Below are positions 44,430 through 56,766 of a stretch of 64,000 nt of DNA, piece by piece; within the stretch, counting starts at the first letter, position 1; each line of letters starts with the position of its first letter. Source of the DNA: Lycium barbarum (lineage: Eukaryota; Streptophyta; Magnoliopsida; Solanales; Solanaceae); the NCBI RefSeq assembly GCF_019175385.1, contig NC_083341.1, forward strand, positions 67,179,800 through 67,243,799, given 5' to 3'. A program made the translations under genes and the position numbers. The notes below the pieces were generated by a model. The model searched no databases. It saw only the letters and a program-made list of their open reading frames with translations, and was not told the DNA's origin.

Positions 44430-46173
44430 ACATCACTTTTAATGAGCGATTATCACGTAAAATATCATTTTCATTAAGAAGATCATATTAACTTCACACC
44501 ACAATTGTCATCAAATTATAGAACACCATACATCGAATAATGGCATTTAGCCCATATCATCACTCAATCAATAGCATATAGGAATTCCAACCACACATTG
44601 TGCCTGAAGACTAGGCATGGTTTGTCCTATCAATCTCATAACACATACAATCAACTAATCAAAGTCTAAGTAAAGTAAATCGTAACCTACCTCAACTGCA
44701 GAGCTGGAACAATGCGAATCACTCCGCTATAGCCTTTCCCTTCCGTAATGCCTCGGAACGCTCAAAGTCTAGCAATTAAGATGCTAAATAAGTCACTATA
44801 CCCTAGTCAACAATATCAATTCAATGAACACCTTTCCACTTTACCCCTTTCTAATTAGTGTATGCTTACTAGGTGTAAATCATCCTAACATTGTCCTTAG
44901 CAACCATAAACTATCAATTCATAAGGTTATTCATTCAAGTTATCTCTTGCAAGCAATTTCTATGGTCAAGCTACTATCTTTATGAAACCCTAAGTATCAA
45001 TTCACTTAGTTCATGTCTCTAACGGTTCAATTTTGGATTAGAAAGTGATAACCCAAGACTTTAAATGATAACCACACAACAATATTCATAACCCAACAAC
45101 GATTAACAGTTTATGAATGTCACGACCCGACTAGGGGCCATGACGGGTATCCGGAGCCGACTAACTAGCACCACTCATTAAGCTACTTATGATACCAGAC
45201 CTGAACATGCACAATATCCAAGGAAACACATACATATATATACATAAGCCCTCACGGCTGCAAAAATGATATACAAAAATATACAATGATGTATCTATGA
45301 GACAACTACTACCCACGCATACGTATCTATGAGCCTCTGCTAGAGTACTGAGATATATGGACGGGACAGGACCCCATCATGCCCGAATATGTACATAAAA
45401 TAATATATCACAAATTGCACCTCCGGAGTAGGGAAGTGCTCCTATGCAAGCAGATCTGGCTCCTAAGGATCTGGACCGTCCCCCTGTCTATCTGTGGGCA
45501 TGAACACAGCGTCAAAAAAGAAAAGGACGTCAGTACGAACAATGTAGTGAGTATGTAAGGCATATATGATAACATAATAAGGAAACATAGAAAGAATAGG
45601 AAGAAAAGATAACTGTAACTGCCTGCCTCTTGAGGCGGAATCATGCATGCTTACTTTTGCCTAACATATCACATATACCTACATAATCTGTCTGATTCGA
45701 CAACATCATTAACATATACCTACATAATCCGTTGACATGAAAGAACTAGTATCATGTGGTGAGGCAACAACAAGAATTATACATCAATGAATCGTAAACA
45801 TAGGATTCTTAAGCTCATGAAGGCATCATTATCACCGTCACTATCATAGAACATATCTCATAAGAAGCTCTTAAGGGTCTTTAACTTTTATCTTTAGAGA
45901 TGTAAGAAGGTCATGGGAATATAGAGGGAAGAATTCACAATGTAAGAGTCATGCTTTTGAATGAAGGGGAATAGCCTCACATACCTTTACGTCTCCTCAA
46001 CTTTATCGTCTAATTGTTTGCCTTTCAAGCTCGCGATTCCACCTTCAAGAGAGTTTATACTAAGATTAAACAACCGGAAACATACTTAAGCTTAAGCTAA
46101 AGCAACTAAAAGAATTTGGAAATTCGGTGACACTTCCTTTGCTTCGACAACTTCTGCCATGAAATAAGATAAC

Positions 46174-49100
46174 TGTCACGACCCAACCCCGTGGGCCGTG
46201 ACTAGTGCCCGACTTGGGCACCCCCAACATGCTCGTTACCAAATTCAGCATACAAATGGCCTGTATATAAGTAAATACCAGACGAGGCTCCACACGGGTG
46301 CCTACAACCATATACCCTACAGAGAAGCCGGCAAGGCTTTCAGATCATACACAACATATTAAGACATACATATATGAAGCCGATAGGGTCGTCACGGCGG
46401 ATGAGCCGCTCGAACCCAAATCACATGACACATCCAGACAAAACTATACATTACCCACGTCTATGTCTACAGACCTCTAATACAGAACGACAGAAACATA
46501 TGGTGGGACAGGGCCCCGCCGTACCCTGAACAACATAAACATGTACACCAAAAGAGTATATACCAAAATGTCGGCTCCGAAAGAAAGAGGAGCACTCCGA
46601 ACCGCAAGATGGAGATCCTATACCGGTGGGTCACCAAAACAAGAATCTGTACCTGCGGGCATGAAACGCAGCCCCCTGAAAAGAGGGGGTCAGTACGAAA
46701 TATGTACTGAGTATGTAAAGCATACAACACAGAAAGCAAAGTCACAACTGAAATACGATATATAGAAAGCGAGCACAATAGCCAGCATACTAAGGAGTCG
46801 TATCCGGCGTACAACAGGCAAAAGAAGTTCCGGAGAAATCAACACGGCAATCGGGATGACAAAATGTTTTCTTTCTTTTGGAAAACATCTTTGTTTCACA
46901 CACATAGAAGAATCAACGCACAATTTCCGCGGCCATAAGTCCAGCGGTCACAATCACACATACCACGGTCAAGTATCCAGCGGTTTTCTATCACAAGTTC
47001 GACATACCGCGGTCAAGGGTCCAGCGGTCTATGTCGGCATAAACACAAGTGCGGAAGACGCAGTCAAGGGTCCAGCAGTCAATGCCACACGTCCGGCATG
47101 ACGCGGTCAAGGGTCCAGCAGTCAATGTCGGGCACGCCGCGGTCGAGGGTCCAGCGGCCAATATCACATATGCGCATATTCACATAACCGGCCCGGGACT
47201 CGGTAACACAGAAGATAACCAGACAAAATGTCAAATTATCACTTTCCAAACATAATCACACATGCCAGGATCATGCATCACACAGGACTCAGGTATACCA
47301 AAATCGTATATCGGAAAATAAAGAAAATAAGTAGTTTGTCCAGAATCTCAGGGTAAGATTTTTAAAAATGCTTTAGATGTCAAAAACATTTTATAATGCT
47401 CATGAAGGTGGTCATAACACCTATCGTATAGTGAACAGCATAATAACCAGGAGTTACCTGCGAACTCCGGACAAGAGTACATTGGCTAAAGCCGTACATC
47501 ACATGTCAGGGTTTCGGTCCCCACAATTGGGTCAATAATCATTAAAATCCGTCTCGGGATAGATAAAATATCTCCCGTTTAGTAGTCGGAACAATAACCA
47601 TGAGTTCCCTTGACTTACCGTACGGGAATAAGACAAACAGAACAATAAGAGAGGCATCGGGGATAGCGGGCCCACCTCGGGCCAAGTCGAGGCGGCGGAC
47701 GAGAATCACGCCCATTAGACTCTACGGAGTCATCCAGGAAAGTTTTAGAACGATCGGGTTACATTTGTAAAAGTTTTGGAAGTCCAACCACTTTTCTAGT
47801 AAAATGCACCTTTTATAATTCAATTCTATTGAATGAATAGTAACGAAAACTAATCTCGGGTTACGATGAGCAGGATTGTCCCCGAGGCCGAAATCTCAAC
47901 CTAGTAGACCTAGGGCATGCCAAAGAAGGAAAGGATAAGCTTTACATACCTTTTCCGCCCTTTATACGTCTCCAAAATCGAGCCTCAAGTTCGTCAAAAA
48001 TCTACAAATGGTCAAGTTTGCCAAATGTCAAATTCAAGCCTTTCAATAGCCCAAGCTTGTTACATACTTGCCTACCAAAATTTCGGCAGCATTTCCCCTA
48101 TATATATGACATCCCCGAGACTTAGCTCGGCTCAATATATCAACAACAACAACAACAACCCATTCAACAATATACATAACTACCACAAATCGCACTAAAA
48201 TGCAAAGATTCCTCTTTTCTTCATAAAGCAAAAACCTTCATTTCAACTCTAACCATTAAATTCCTTCACTCTCCTCACATATCCATGATTACAACAACCA
48301 AAATATTAATTCAAATCAGTCCATCAATTTCAATTAAAACAGCCCCTCACCCATAAATTTCAACAAAACAACAAACGAGTTTATAATGCTGTTTTCTCCG
48401 TTCTAATTCGTTAAAACTCTAAATAAACACTTTAATAACATAAAAGGAATTTTATAAATACCTTATCAGAAGCTCCACCACGAAAATTTCATCCCCCAAG
48501 ACCAATATTTATCTCAAATTGAAGGCAACGCAACGTACAACGTTTTTCTCTTCATGAGCTTTGGGATTCGGAGCTCGGATTTTGATCAAAATGGCTTCCT
48601 TAGCCTAGGAGCTCTCTCTCTCTCTCTCTCTAATTTTTTTGGAGGATCTTAGCTGAAAATGATCAGCCCTCAAGTGAATTTTCTATATATATTAACGTTA
48701 ATGGGCCTCATGGGCCGAAACATTAGTGTTTGGGTCGGGTCCAAACTTGCTGCCCTGCCAGCCAAAATTGCATCGTCCATATTTCCTTATCCAATTATCA
48801 TTTTGACGAGAGGTTTGTTGCGTTGGAAACTAGACTCGATGAAATTAATTTTAGGCTTTTGAAACACCTTAAAACGCCTCATATACTAGGAGATATGCCT
48901 CCAACAATATGGGCTAAAAATCTGGTCCGAGATTTTTCTGAAGTTGTTCGGATTCATTTCGTTCAGATTCGTTTAACTTCTAATCCTCTTCCGACCCTCG
49001 TGTAACCTCTTATACATACATATACATACTCATATACACACATAACAATCCATACATATCTCGAATGGTCCGGAGAATCACAATAACCTTAAACGTAACT

Positions 49101-49396
49101 GGAGAACTTACGAAGCTTCGACGAAACTCCAATCGCAAAAATATATTCATATCTTTTATCCATCTTCTATATCATTACTAATAATCTCAAATACTTTAAA
49201 AGGGCACTCACATTACCTCATATACGCTCATAACGCGATTTCAAATACTTTAGGTTACGATGTCACCTCGGGATACTTAAGGCAACCATATATATATAAC
49301 GATATCCTTACTAACTCGATTAACTTTCCTTGAACTTTCTTAACTCATTCTTTCTTGTCTTAATTAAAATAGCACAGACTCTTACGGGGTGTAACA
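46174..49396 (-). mobile_element. 3' LTR of element D (3223 bp)
   Basis: On the plus strand TGTCACGACCCAACCCC ... GGGGTGTAACA, then TCCTCCCCCCC (PPT). Same signals as the 5' LTR copy, with the palindrome mutated to CAAAATTTCGG near 48073. The candidate 52-nt block is at 47950-48001. Confidence 0.95.
46927..47165. repeat. GCGGTC/CCAGCGG minisatellite in D 3' LTR
   Basis: About six degenerate units of the form GCGGTCAAGGGTCCAGCGGTC with variable spacers. Copied at 52413-52651 in the 5' LTR. Confidence 0.88.
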
Positions 49397-49412
49397 TCCT
49401 CCCCCCCTTAGG
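49397..49412 (-). other. Polypurine tract of element D
   Basis: The plus strand TCCTCCCCCCCTTAGG is, on the minus strand, an AAGGGGGGGAGGA tract directly before the LTR start TGTTACACCCCG. Confidence 0.9.
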
Positions 49413-49966
49413 AACATTCGTCCCCAAATGGCAAATTAGTCCTACATAATTATACTGCTTCTGGTGATCTTATAACGATTCACTTGTAACTTGAACTCAT
49501 CTATCATGCTGTGCCTTTCTTTACTTAGGCTAATGCCATTCTCCACCTGACATCTGTTAATATTGATCTTCCAAATATAGTAGACACGATTTAGCTACCT
49601 CCGTAATCGACTGCAACTTACCATATCCATCTATACTTGAAGCTTAAGTCGAGTTCTTCTTGCTCGTTCTCTTTAAATTCACTGTCTTCTAGTAACTAGC
49701 TCGTTCTGACCATCTCACTTAAACCATTTCGCAATTTCCCTTAATCCCACTTATAACACTTCAATCATATTATCTCGTGTCGTTTCTCTATTTTTGACTC
49801 AACTCTTCTATCGCCCTTCTGAATCCTCAATGTCCATTCCCTAGGGTACGTTTATGGTCACCTCATATAGTTCTACTAGGTTGAAGATCACTTTACCTTT
49901 ACTAACACCCGGAAGAATAAAATCACATAATATGATAGAGTACAGATCTATCCACACGCATATTTC
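49413..49966 (-). other. Non-coding 3' part of element D internal region
   Basis: No domain motif in any frame. It resembles in style the purine-rich internal DNA of element G (including the GAACATTCGTCCCC-like stretch next to the PPT). Pol should be here and is absent. Confidence 0.7.
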
Positions 49967-51454
49967 TCAAGAAAGGATTAATAATATACCTGGGTCGGCA
50001 CCTGGTGCCATCTCTGGGTCCTGTCGGCTGGTCAGCGCATATAGGCGGTTTGATGGACCGCCGGAACTGGAGGCTCCGCCGCGACCTCTGCCACGACCTG
50101 TTGGTGCCGGTGTGCCCCGTCCCATCGGGCGCATGGCTACGGAAGGGGAAGACGAACCAGCGACTGATCCGGCAGGCTGTGCTGCTCCCCCGGCACGGTC
50201 CCCGAGTGGGCAGTCTCTCATATAGTGGCCCTGCTGGCCACAGGTAAAGCAAGCACCCGTGGCACGATGGCACTCCCCCTCCCGGTGGTGTCTCCTACAG
50301 AGAGGGCAGCGGGGTAAAGGTGGCCTCCACTGGCTGGAATCTCTGTCCCTCTGAAAGTCTGAAGCCCTAGAGGTCTGGCCTGCCCTCGAATACTCTGCAC
50401 CATCCGATTCCCAGCCGGAGAACTGTGGGGGGGGGGGGGTGCTCTGTGCCGGCTGGGGAGGATATCCGCTCTGCTGCTGCTGAGGCTGCCTGCCTCGCGA
50501 TCCCCCAGAATATCTCGCGGATCTGGATCTCTTGGGCGGACCCCTGTCATAATCCCTGTCAGGCTAGCGCCCTCAGCGTTGGTCCTCCATACTCTGGGCG
50601 TGGGCCTGTATACGGGCAATGTCCATCCCTGTCTGGGCCGCCAGCACCGTACAGCTGTCAACCAAATAATCATCCAACCCCATCACGTACCGGGGCATCC
50701 GGTCAGTCATATCAGCAACATAGGTGGACGCATATCTGGCCAGCGAATCAAACTCCAGACTGTACTCCCTGACACTCCTGCCCCTCTGCCTCAATAGCAG
50801 GAACCTGTCTACTCTGGCCCGCCTCATCTCCGGAGGTAGAAAATGGGCCAGGAAGGCCTCTGTGAACTCTCCCCATACCGCTGGAGGGGCATCCTCACCT
50901 CTGGATAACATCCAAGACTCGTACCAATTGGCTGCTACATCGTGCAACCGGTATGACGCCAACTCAACCGACTCTGTCTCGGAGGCACTAATCAATCGCA
51001 GGGCACGCTGCATTTGTCGGACGAACTCCTGAGGGTCCTCTGCGGGCTTTAACCCGGAAAACTCTGGTGGACAACAAAGCAGAAAATCACGAGCCCTTTT
51101 ACTATTGCGTCCGTCTACACGATCATCTCCTGCTCCCTGTCTCTGAACCTGTCCCGCCACCAACTGAGTCAATAACTGGACTGCCTCTCTCAGGGTCCCA
51201 TCATCTGCCCGTGGCTGGGGGGCTGGGGGTACAGGTACTGGTGCCGCGGGAGCTGGCGGTAGGGCTGCCCCCGGTACTGCAGCTGTGGCTGCTCCAGACC
51301 CCTCCGGTACTGGTGACGTAGCAGAACTGGCCATTGAAGGCTCAACATCTGGCTCGGTCTGGGCACGAGCCCTAGTAGTCACCCGAGCTCGGCTGGTCTC
51401 ACCTGCCGCTGTAGATTTTCCCTTTTGGACGTCTGTGGCCTTTCTCGGAGGCAT
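49967..51454 (-). pseudogene. gag: gag of element D (frame-disrupted)
   Basis: ATG at 51454, starting MPPRKATDVQKGKSTAAGE. A Pro/Ala-rich N-terminus leads into a capsid-type Retrotrans_gag domain (FSGLKPAEDPQEFVRQM, AANWYESWMLSRGEDAPPAV, RSVREYSLEFDSLARYA) down to about residue 290. The frame breaks near 50573 and again around a 13-G run (50427-50439). The C-terminal part has two Cys-rich motifs (CPLCRRHHREGEC and CFTCGQQGHYMRDC, about 50320-50210) and a Gly/Arg-rich tail. It ends just inside what should be the protease, with the active site eroded. Confidence 0.92.
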
Positions 51455-51640
51455 CGTTGAAAATATAACAATTCGTCAGGGAAGAACACTCCTGATAACA
51501 CAGCTCTATCGCACGATCTAGGATCAGAAGAAAGGATAACACCCTAAATGCCCTGTAGCCTCCTGTTTATAGATGTGGTGCACAACACACCGATAAACAA
51601 GACTCTACTAGACACGGTCTGTAGAAAACCTGAGGACAGA

Positions 51641-51655
51641 ACTGCTCTGATACCA
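51641..51655 (-). other. Primer-binding site of element D (tRNA-iMet)
   Basis: The minus strand TGGTATCAGAGCAGT, four bases from the 5' LTR end, is a perfect match to the usual plant initiator-Met PBS core. Confidence 0.93.
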
Positions 51656-51659
51656 CTTC

Positions 51660-54600
51660 TGTCACGACCCAACCCCGTGGGCCGTGACTAGTGCCCGACT
51701 TGGGCACCCCCAACATGCTCGTTACCAAATTCAGCATACAAATGGCCTGTATATAAGTAAATACCAGACGAGGCTCCACACGGGTGCCTAAAACCATATA
51801 CCCTACAGAGAAGCCGGCAAGGCTTTCAGATCATGCACAACATATTAAGACATACATATATGCAACCGATAGGGTCGTCACGACGGATGAGCCGCCTGAA
51901 CCCAAATCACATGACATATCCAGACAAAACTATACATTACCCACGTCTATGTCTACAGACCTCTAATACAGAACGACAGAAACATATGGCGGGACAGGGC
52001 CCCGCCGTACCCTGAACAACATAAACATGTACACCAAAAGAGTATATACCATAACGTCGGCTCCAAAAGCAAGAGGAGCACTCCGAACCGCAGGATGGAG
52101 ATCCTATACCGGTGGGTCACCAAAACAAGAATCTGTACCTGCGGGCATGAAACGCAGCCCCCCAAAAAGAGGGGGTCAGTACGAAATATGTACTGAGTAT
52201 GTAAAGCATACAACACAAAAAGCAAAGTCACAACTGAAATACGATATATAGAAAGCGAGCACAATAGCCAGCATACTAAGGAGTCGTATCTGGCGTACAA
52301 CAGGCAAAAGATGTTCCGGAGAAATTAACACGGCAATCGGGATGACAAAATGTTTGCTTTCTTTTGGAAAACATCTTTGTTTCACACACATAGAAGAATC
52401 AACGCACAATTTCCGCGGCCATAAGTCCAGCGGTCACAATCACACATACCGCGGTCAAGTATCCAGTGGTTTTCTATCACAAATTCGACATACCGCGGTC
52501 AAGGGTCCAGCGGTCTATGTCGGCATAATCACAAGTGCGGCAGACGCGGTCAAGGGTCCAGCAGTCAATGCCACACGTCCGGCATGACGCGATCAAGGGT
52601 CCAGCAGTCAATGTCGGGCACGCCGCAGTCGAGGGTCCAGCGGCCAATATCACATATGCGCATATTCACATAACCGGCCCGGGACTCGGTAACACAGAAG
52701 ATAACCAGACAAAATGCCAAATTATAACTTTCCAAACATAATCACACATGCCAGGATCATGCATCACACAGGACTCAGGTATACCAAAATCGTATATCGG
52801 AAAATAAAGAAAATAAGTAGTTGTCCAGAATCTCAGGGTAAGATTTTTAAAAACGCTTTAGATGTCAAAAACATTTTATAATGCTCATGAAGGTGGTGAT
52901 AACACCTATCGTATAGTGAACAGCATAATAACCAGGAGTTACCTGTGAACTCCGGACAAGAGTACATTGGCTAAAGCCGTACATCACATGTCAGGGTTTC
53001 GGTCCCCACAATTGGGTCAATAATCATTAAAATCCATCTCGGGATAGATAAAATATCTCCCGTTTAGTAGTCGGAACAATAACCATGAGTTCCCTTGACT
53101 TACCGTACGGGAATAAGACAAACAGAACAATAAGAGAGGCATCGGGAATAGTGGGCCCACCTCGGACCAAGTCGAGGCGGCGGACGAGAATCACGCCCAT
53201 TAGACTCTACGGAGTCATCCAGGAAAGTTTTAGAACGATCGGGTTACATTTGTAAAAGTTTTGGATGTCCAACCACTTTTCTAGTAAAATGCACCTTTTA
53301 TAATTCAATTCTATTGAATGAATAGTAATGAAAACTAATCTCGGGTTACGATGAGCAGGATGGTCCCCGAGGCCGAAATCTCAACCTAGTAGACCTAGGG
53401 CATGCCAAAGAAGGAAAGGATAAGCTTTACATACCTTTTCCGCCCTTTATACGTCTCCAAAATCGAGCCTCAAGTTCGTCAAAAATCTACAAATGGTCAA
53501 GTTTGCCAAATGTCAAATTCAAGCCTTTCAATAGCCCAAGCTTGTTACATACTTGCCTACCGAAATTTCGGCAGCATTTCCCCTATATATATGACATCCC
53601 CGAGACTTAGCTCGGCTCAATATATCAACAACAACAACAACAACCCATTCAACAATATACATAACTACCACAAATCGCACTAAAATGCAAAGATTCCTCT
53701 TTTCTTCATAAAGCAAAAACCTTCATTTCAACTCTAACCATTAAATTCCTTCACTCTCCTCACATATCCATGATTACAACAACCAAAATATTAATTCAAA
53801 TCAGTCCATCAATTTCAATTAAAACAGCCCCTCACCCATAAATTTCAACAAAACAACAAACGAGTTTATAATGCTGTTTTCTCCGTTCTAATTCGTTAAA
53901 ACTCTAAATAAACACTTTAATAACATAAAAGGAATTTTATAAATACCTTATCAGAAGCTCCACCACGAAAATTTCATCCCCCAAGACCAATATGTATCTC
54001 AAATTGAAGGCAACGCAACGTACAACGTTTTTCTCTTCATGAGCTTCGGGATTCGGAGCTCGGATTTTGATCAAAATGGCTTCCTTAGCCTAGGAGCTCT
54101 CTCTCTCTCTCTCTCTAATTTTTTTGGAGGATCTTAGCTGAAAATGATCAGCCCTCAAGTGAATTTTCTATATATATTAACGTTAATGGGTCTCATGGGC
54201 CGAAACATTAGTGTTTGGGTCGGGTCCAAACTTGCTGCCCTGCCAGCCCAAATTGCATCGTCCATATTTCCTTATCCAATTATCATTTTGATGAGAGGTT
54301 TGTTGCGTTGGAAACTAGACTCGATGAACTTAATTTTAGGCTTTTGAAACACCTTAAAACGCCTCATATACTAGGAGATATGCCTCCAACAATATGGGCT
54401 AAAAATCTGGTCCGAGATTTTTCTGAAGTTGTTCGGATTCATTTCGTTCAGATTCGTTTAACTTCTAATCCTCTTCCGACCCTCCTGTAACCTCTTATAC
54501 ATACATATACATACTCATATACACACATAACAATCCATACACATCTCGAAGGGTCCAAAGAATCACAATAACCTTAAACGTAACTGGAGAACTTACGAAG

Positions 54601-54879
54601 CTTCGACGAAACTCCAATCGCAAAAATATATTCATATCTTTTATCCATCTTCTATATCATTACTAATAATCTCAAATACTTTAAAAGGGCACTCACATTA
54701 CCTCATATACTCTCATAACGCGATTTCAAATCCTTTAGGTTACGATGTCACCTCGGGATACTTAAGGCAACCATATATATAACGATATTCTTACTAACTC
54801 GATTAACTTTCCTTGAACTTTCTTAACTCATTCTTTCTTGTCTTAATTAAAATAGCACAGACTCTTACGGGGTGTAACA
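51660..54879 (-). mobile_element. 5' LTR of element D (3220 bp)
   Basis: On the minus strand it begins TGTTACACCCCGTAAGAG and ends GGGTTGGGTCGTGACA. TATA-like TTAATATATATAG near 54169-54180, a CT run (plus strand, 54096-54117), donor-like GATAAG|GTATTT at 53947/53946, palindrome CCGAAATTTCGG at 53560-53571, a 52-nt block 53486-53435, AAAAG|GTATGTAA at 53435/53434, hairpin near 52178-52196, and CATGCCCGCAG|GT at 52139/52138. Confidence 0.95.
53435..53486 (-). other. Candidate 52-nt leader exon in D LTR
   Basis: On the minus strand it is preceded by GACCATTTGTAG and followed by GTATGTAAAG. The candidate introns are 53946-53487 and 53434-52139. The flanks nearly match those of the A-type LTRs although the LTRs as a whole are very different. 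Confidence 0.45.
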
Positions 54880-55459
54880 ATAACCCTAAAACATCCATAA
54901 GAACACTCATGATAACATAATCAATAGGTTCCTTAAGTTAAACATTGTCTACTTCTTAAATCCACCTTCAAGATCATCTATAACTGTACCCATATTACAA
55001 CATTATATTCATTCTCATAAAATACTCCTTTAATATCATTCGTACCATTCAACACAAGTTTGTACTAATAACATGTCAAGAAATATTATTCAAGTTAAGT
55101 CATTAATCAAAAGTAGCACTATTTCCATATTTGTACTCCATATTCTCCTCCCTTCCATAATCCAAGTCTTTTAACCTCTCAATACTCTTAATAACATGAA
55201 TTGAATATAAAGCTTACCTTTGATGAAGTAGGAATGAACTTTGAATGGAATTACTTCGCTTGGGGAAAACCCTACTTCAATACCAAAGAGGTTCTTGGTT
55301 TCCACAAACCCTAGAGAGTATCCTTGCACTTGATTCCACAATTTCTGGGTTTACTCCTTGATTTCCCTTGGATATATGATGATATGACGAGAGAATTTTT
55401 CCAGAACATTCAAGACTTAGAGAGAGACTCAAATTTGAAAATTTGGAGCTCAACTCATC

Positions 55460-55467
55460 TATTTATA
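55460..55467 (-). promoter_or_regulatory. TATA box of E LTR
   Basis: The minus strand reads CTATAAATAGATGAG, followed by a C/T-rich leader-like sequence. It is the clearest TATA match in the window together with that at 62849. Confidence 0.7.
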
Positions 55468-56766
55468 GTTGAAACTGGAAAGTTCCAGAGAATTGGTTCG
55501 ACGAGCGGGTCGACGTGGTCGACGGTCCGTCAACTTGCCCCGTCGACCTGCTTCTGCAGACCAGAAGTTGCAGGGTCCTATTGACGGCGGAGAGAGATGG
55601 TCCGTCGACGTATCCCATCAATCTGTTTCTACAGATTAGAATTCTCAGAACATAGCGACGGTGCATATGGATAGCCCGTCGACCTGATCGACGGTCCGTC
55701 GATAATGTCTGGTGTCTACAGACTTCCTTGAATCCGCTCAGCCTGCGTCGATTCAATCCGTTCAACTTCTAACCCCGTACATTAACAGGAATACCTGCTG
55801 GTGCAGTGTGTTCAATATTCTCTACCTTAACTTCCTCCATCAAGCTTTATTCTATTTTTCCCCACATGTCCTTGGAATGTTTAATTAGAATCATTAAGTA
55901 TCCCTTTTTACTAGTGGGAACATCATATACAGCTTAACCTACGTTAGCCTATTCACCGCGTAACGACACGAAGTTTTCCGAAGTGTAACAATGAAGTTCT
56001 ATGGTTACTAGTCCTCAATTCACCATTGTGGACCTATTAGAATGATGATAATCTTAGAGATGAATGCGTAATGAAGGAAGGAAGGGTTGAGACTTACCTC
56101 TCAAGAATATTCGTGCCCTAGCCTTAGAATTTCTCCCTAGGTGCTCCTTGGGAACTGTTTTGGAGTTTTATGATTAAAGAATTCAGACTAAGTGTTTAAA
56201 ACACGGCTTACTGCCCCCGTCAACTGCTGTGGCAGTCATTCTGTTTGCTGCAGTGGTTTCGCTATAGCGGGCAAGGGCCCGCTGTAGCGGACCTCCACTT
56301 TCGTCCACTTCCGCTGTGGCGAGCACTAACCTGCCATAGCGCGAGCGCTACAACGGTCGAGTGTCCGCAACCCCATTTCCTATAAGTCCGTAGCGGTGAG
56401 AGATCCGCCGCTACAGCGGCCTCGCCGCAGCGGTGCCACTGAACCAGTGAGCTCGCTAATTTCCACCAGGTTTTCCCTCTACCACACAACACTTCATTCG
56501 AGGCCTCACAAACACAAACGAGACATGCACATTATTGTAAAAATATCATACAGACTCACCCCTGGCCTTAGAATCCCTAACAGAGGTTTAATTTCCTATG
56601 TCAGCCTCCAATGGACTCAATACAACCAAACAATAATCACAAACAAGCCATGTTTTCTATTCTTAGACTTCTACAATTGAGTTTCTATTAGCTCGTTCTA
56701 CCTTTGGAAAGGTTCTATTGGAAGGGTGATCCTAGATTTTTCATAACGACCGGGAAGGTCATTACA

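Larger units (their letters stand above)
46174..54879 (-). mobile_element. Element D: complete gag-only Ty3/Gypsy element (8706 bp)
   Basis: Two LTRs of about 3.2 kb in the same orientation, PBS, gag, PPT and a 5-bp target-site duplication. The internal region is only 2263 bp. Protease beyond its first residues, RT, RNase H, integrase and chromodomain are missing. The LTRs differ at scattered positions only, so the insertion is fairly recent. It is structurally a non-autonomous derivative that would depend on pol supplied by a relative. Confidence 0.95.
46169..54884. repeat. Target-site duplication ATAAC around element D
   Basis: ATAAC at 46169-46173 and 54880-54884, next to the outer ends of the two D LTRs. 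Confidence 0.96.
45118..55990 (-). mobile_element. Solo LTR of family E, split by element D
   Basis: Pieces 45118-46173 and 54885-55990 total about 2160 bp. On the minus strand it starts TGTTACACTTCGG and ends CGGGTCGTGACA. It has a good TATA box (minus TATAAATA at 55460-55467), AAAG|GTAAGCTTT near 55219, AAAG|GTATGTGAGG at 45984, a GTCGAC-rich stretch at 55505-55712, and the conserved CAGTACGAACAATGTAGTGA box near 45531. No internal region, so it is a solo LTR. Confidence 0.9.
45113..55995. repeat. Target-site duplication ATGAA around solo E LTR
   Basis: ATGAA at 45113-45117 and 55991-55995, just outside TGTCACGACCCG and CGAAGTGTAACA. Confidence 0.92.
40416..56766 (-). mobile_element. 3' LTR of element B2, split by nested insertions
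   Basis: Pieces 40416-40544, 43651-45117 and 55996-56766 join to about 2.4 kb resembling the B 5' LTR (TGTCACGACCCAACCCGCCA at one end, GACCGGGAAGGTCATTACA at the other). A solo A-type LTR and a solo E LTR with nested element D lie inside. A palindrome cluster is at 56215-56440, and the B2 coding remnants follow directly. Confidence 0.88.

Noticed and set aside
49854..50247. Plus-strand open frames opposite the element D gag
   Set aside because: Shadow frames of the GC-rich, Gly/Arg-rich gag tail on the other strand.
50427..50439. 13-G run as a G-quadruplex or regulatory site
   Set aside because: More simply a homopolymer slip inside a decayed gag; sequencing error is also possible.
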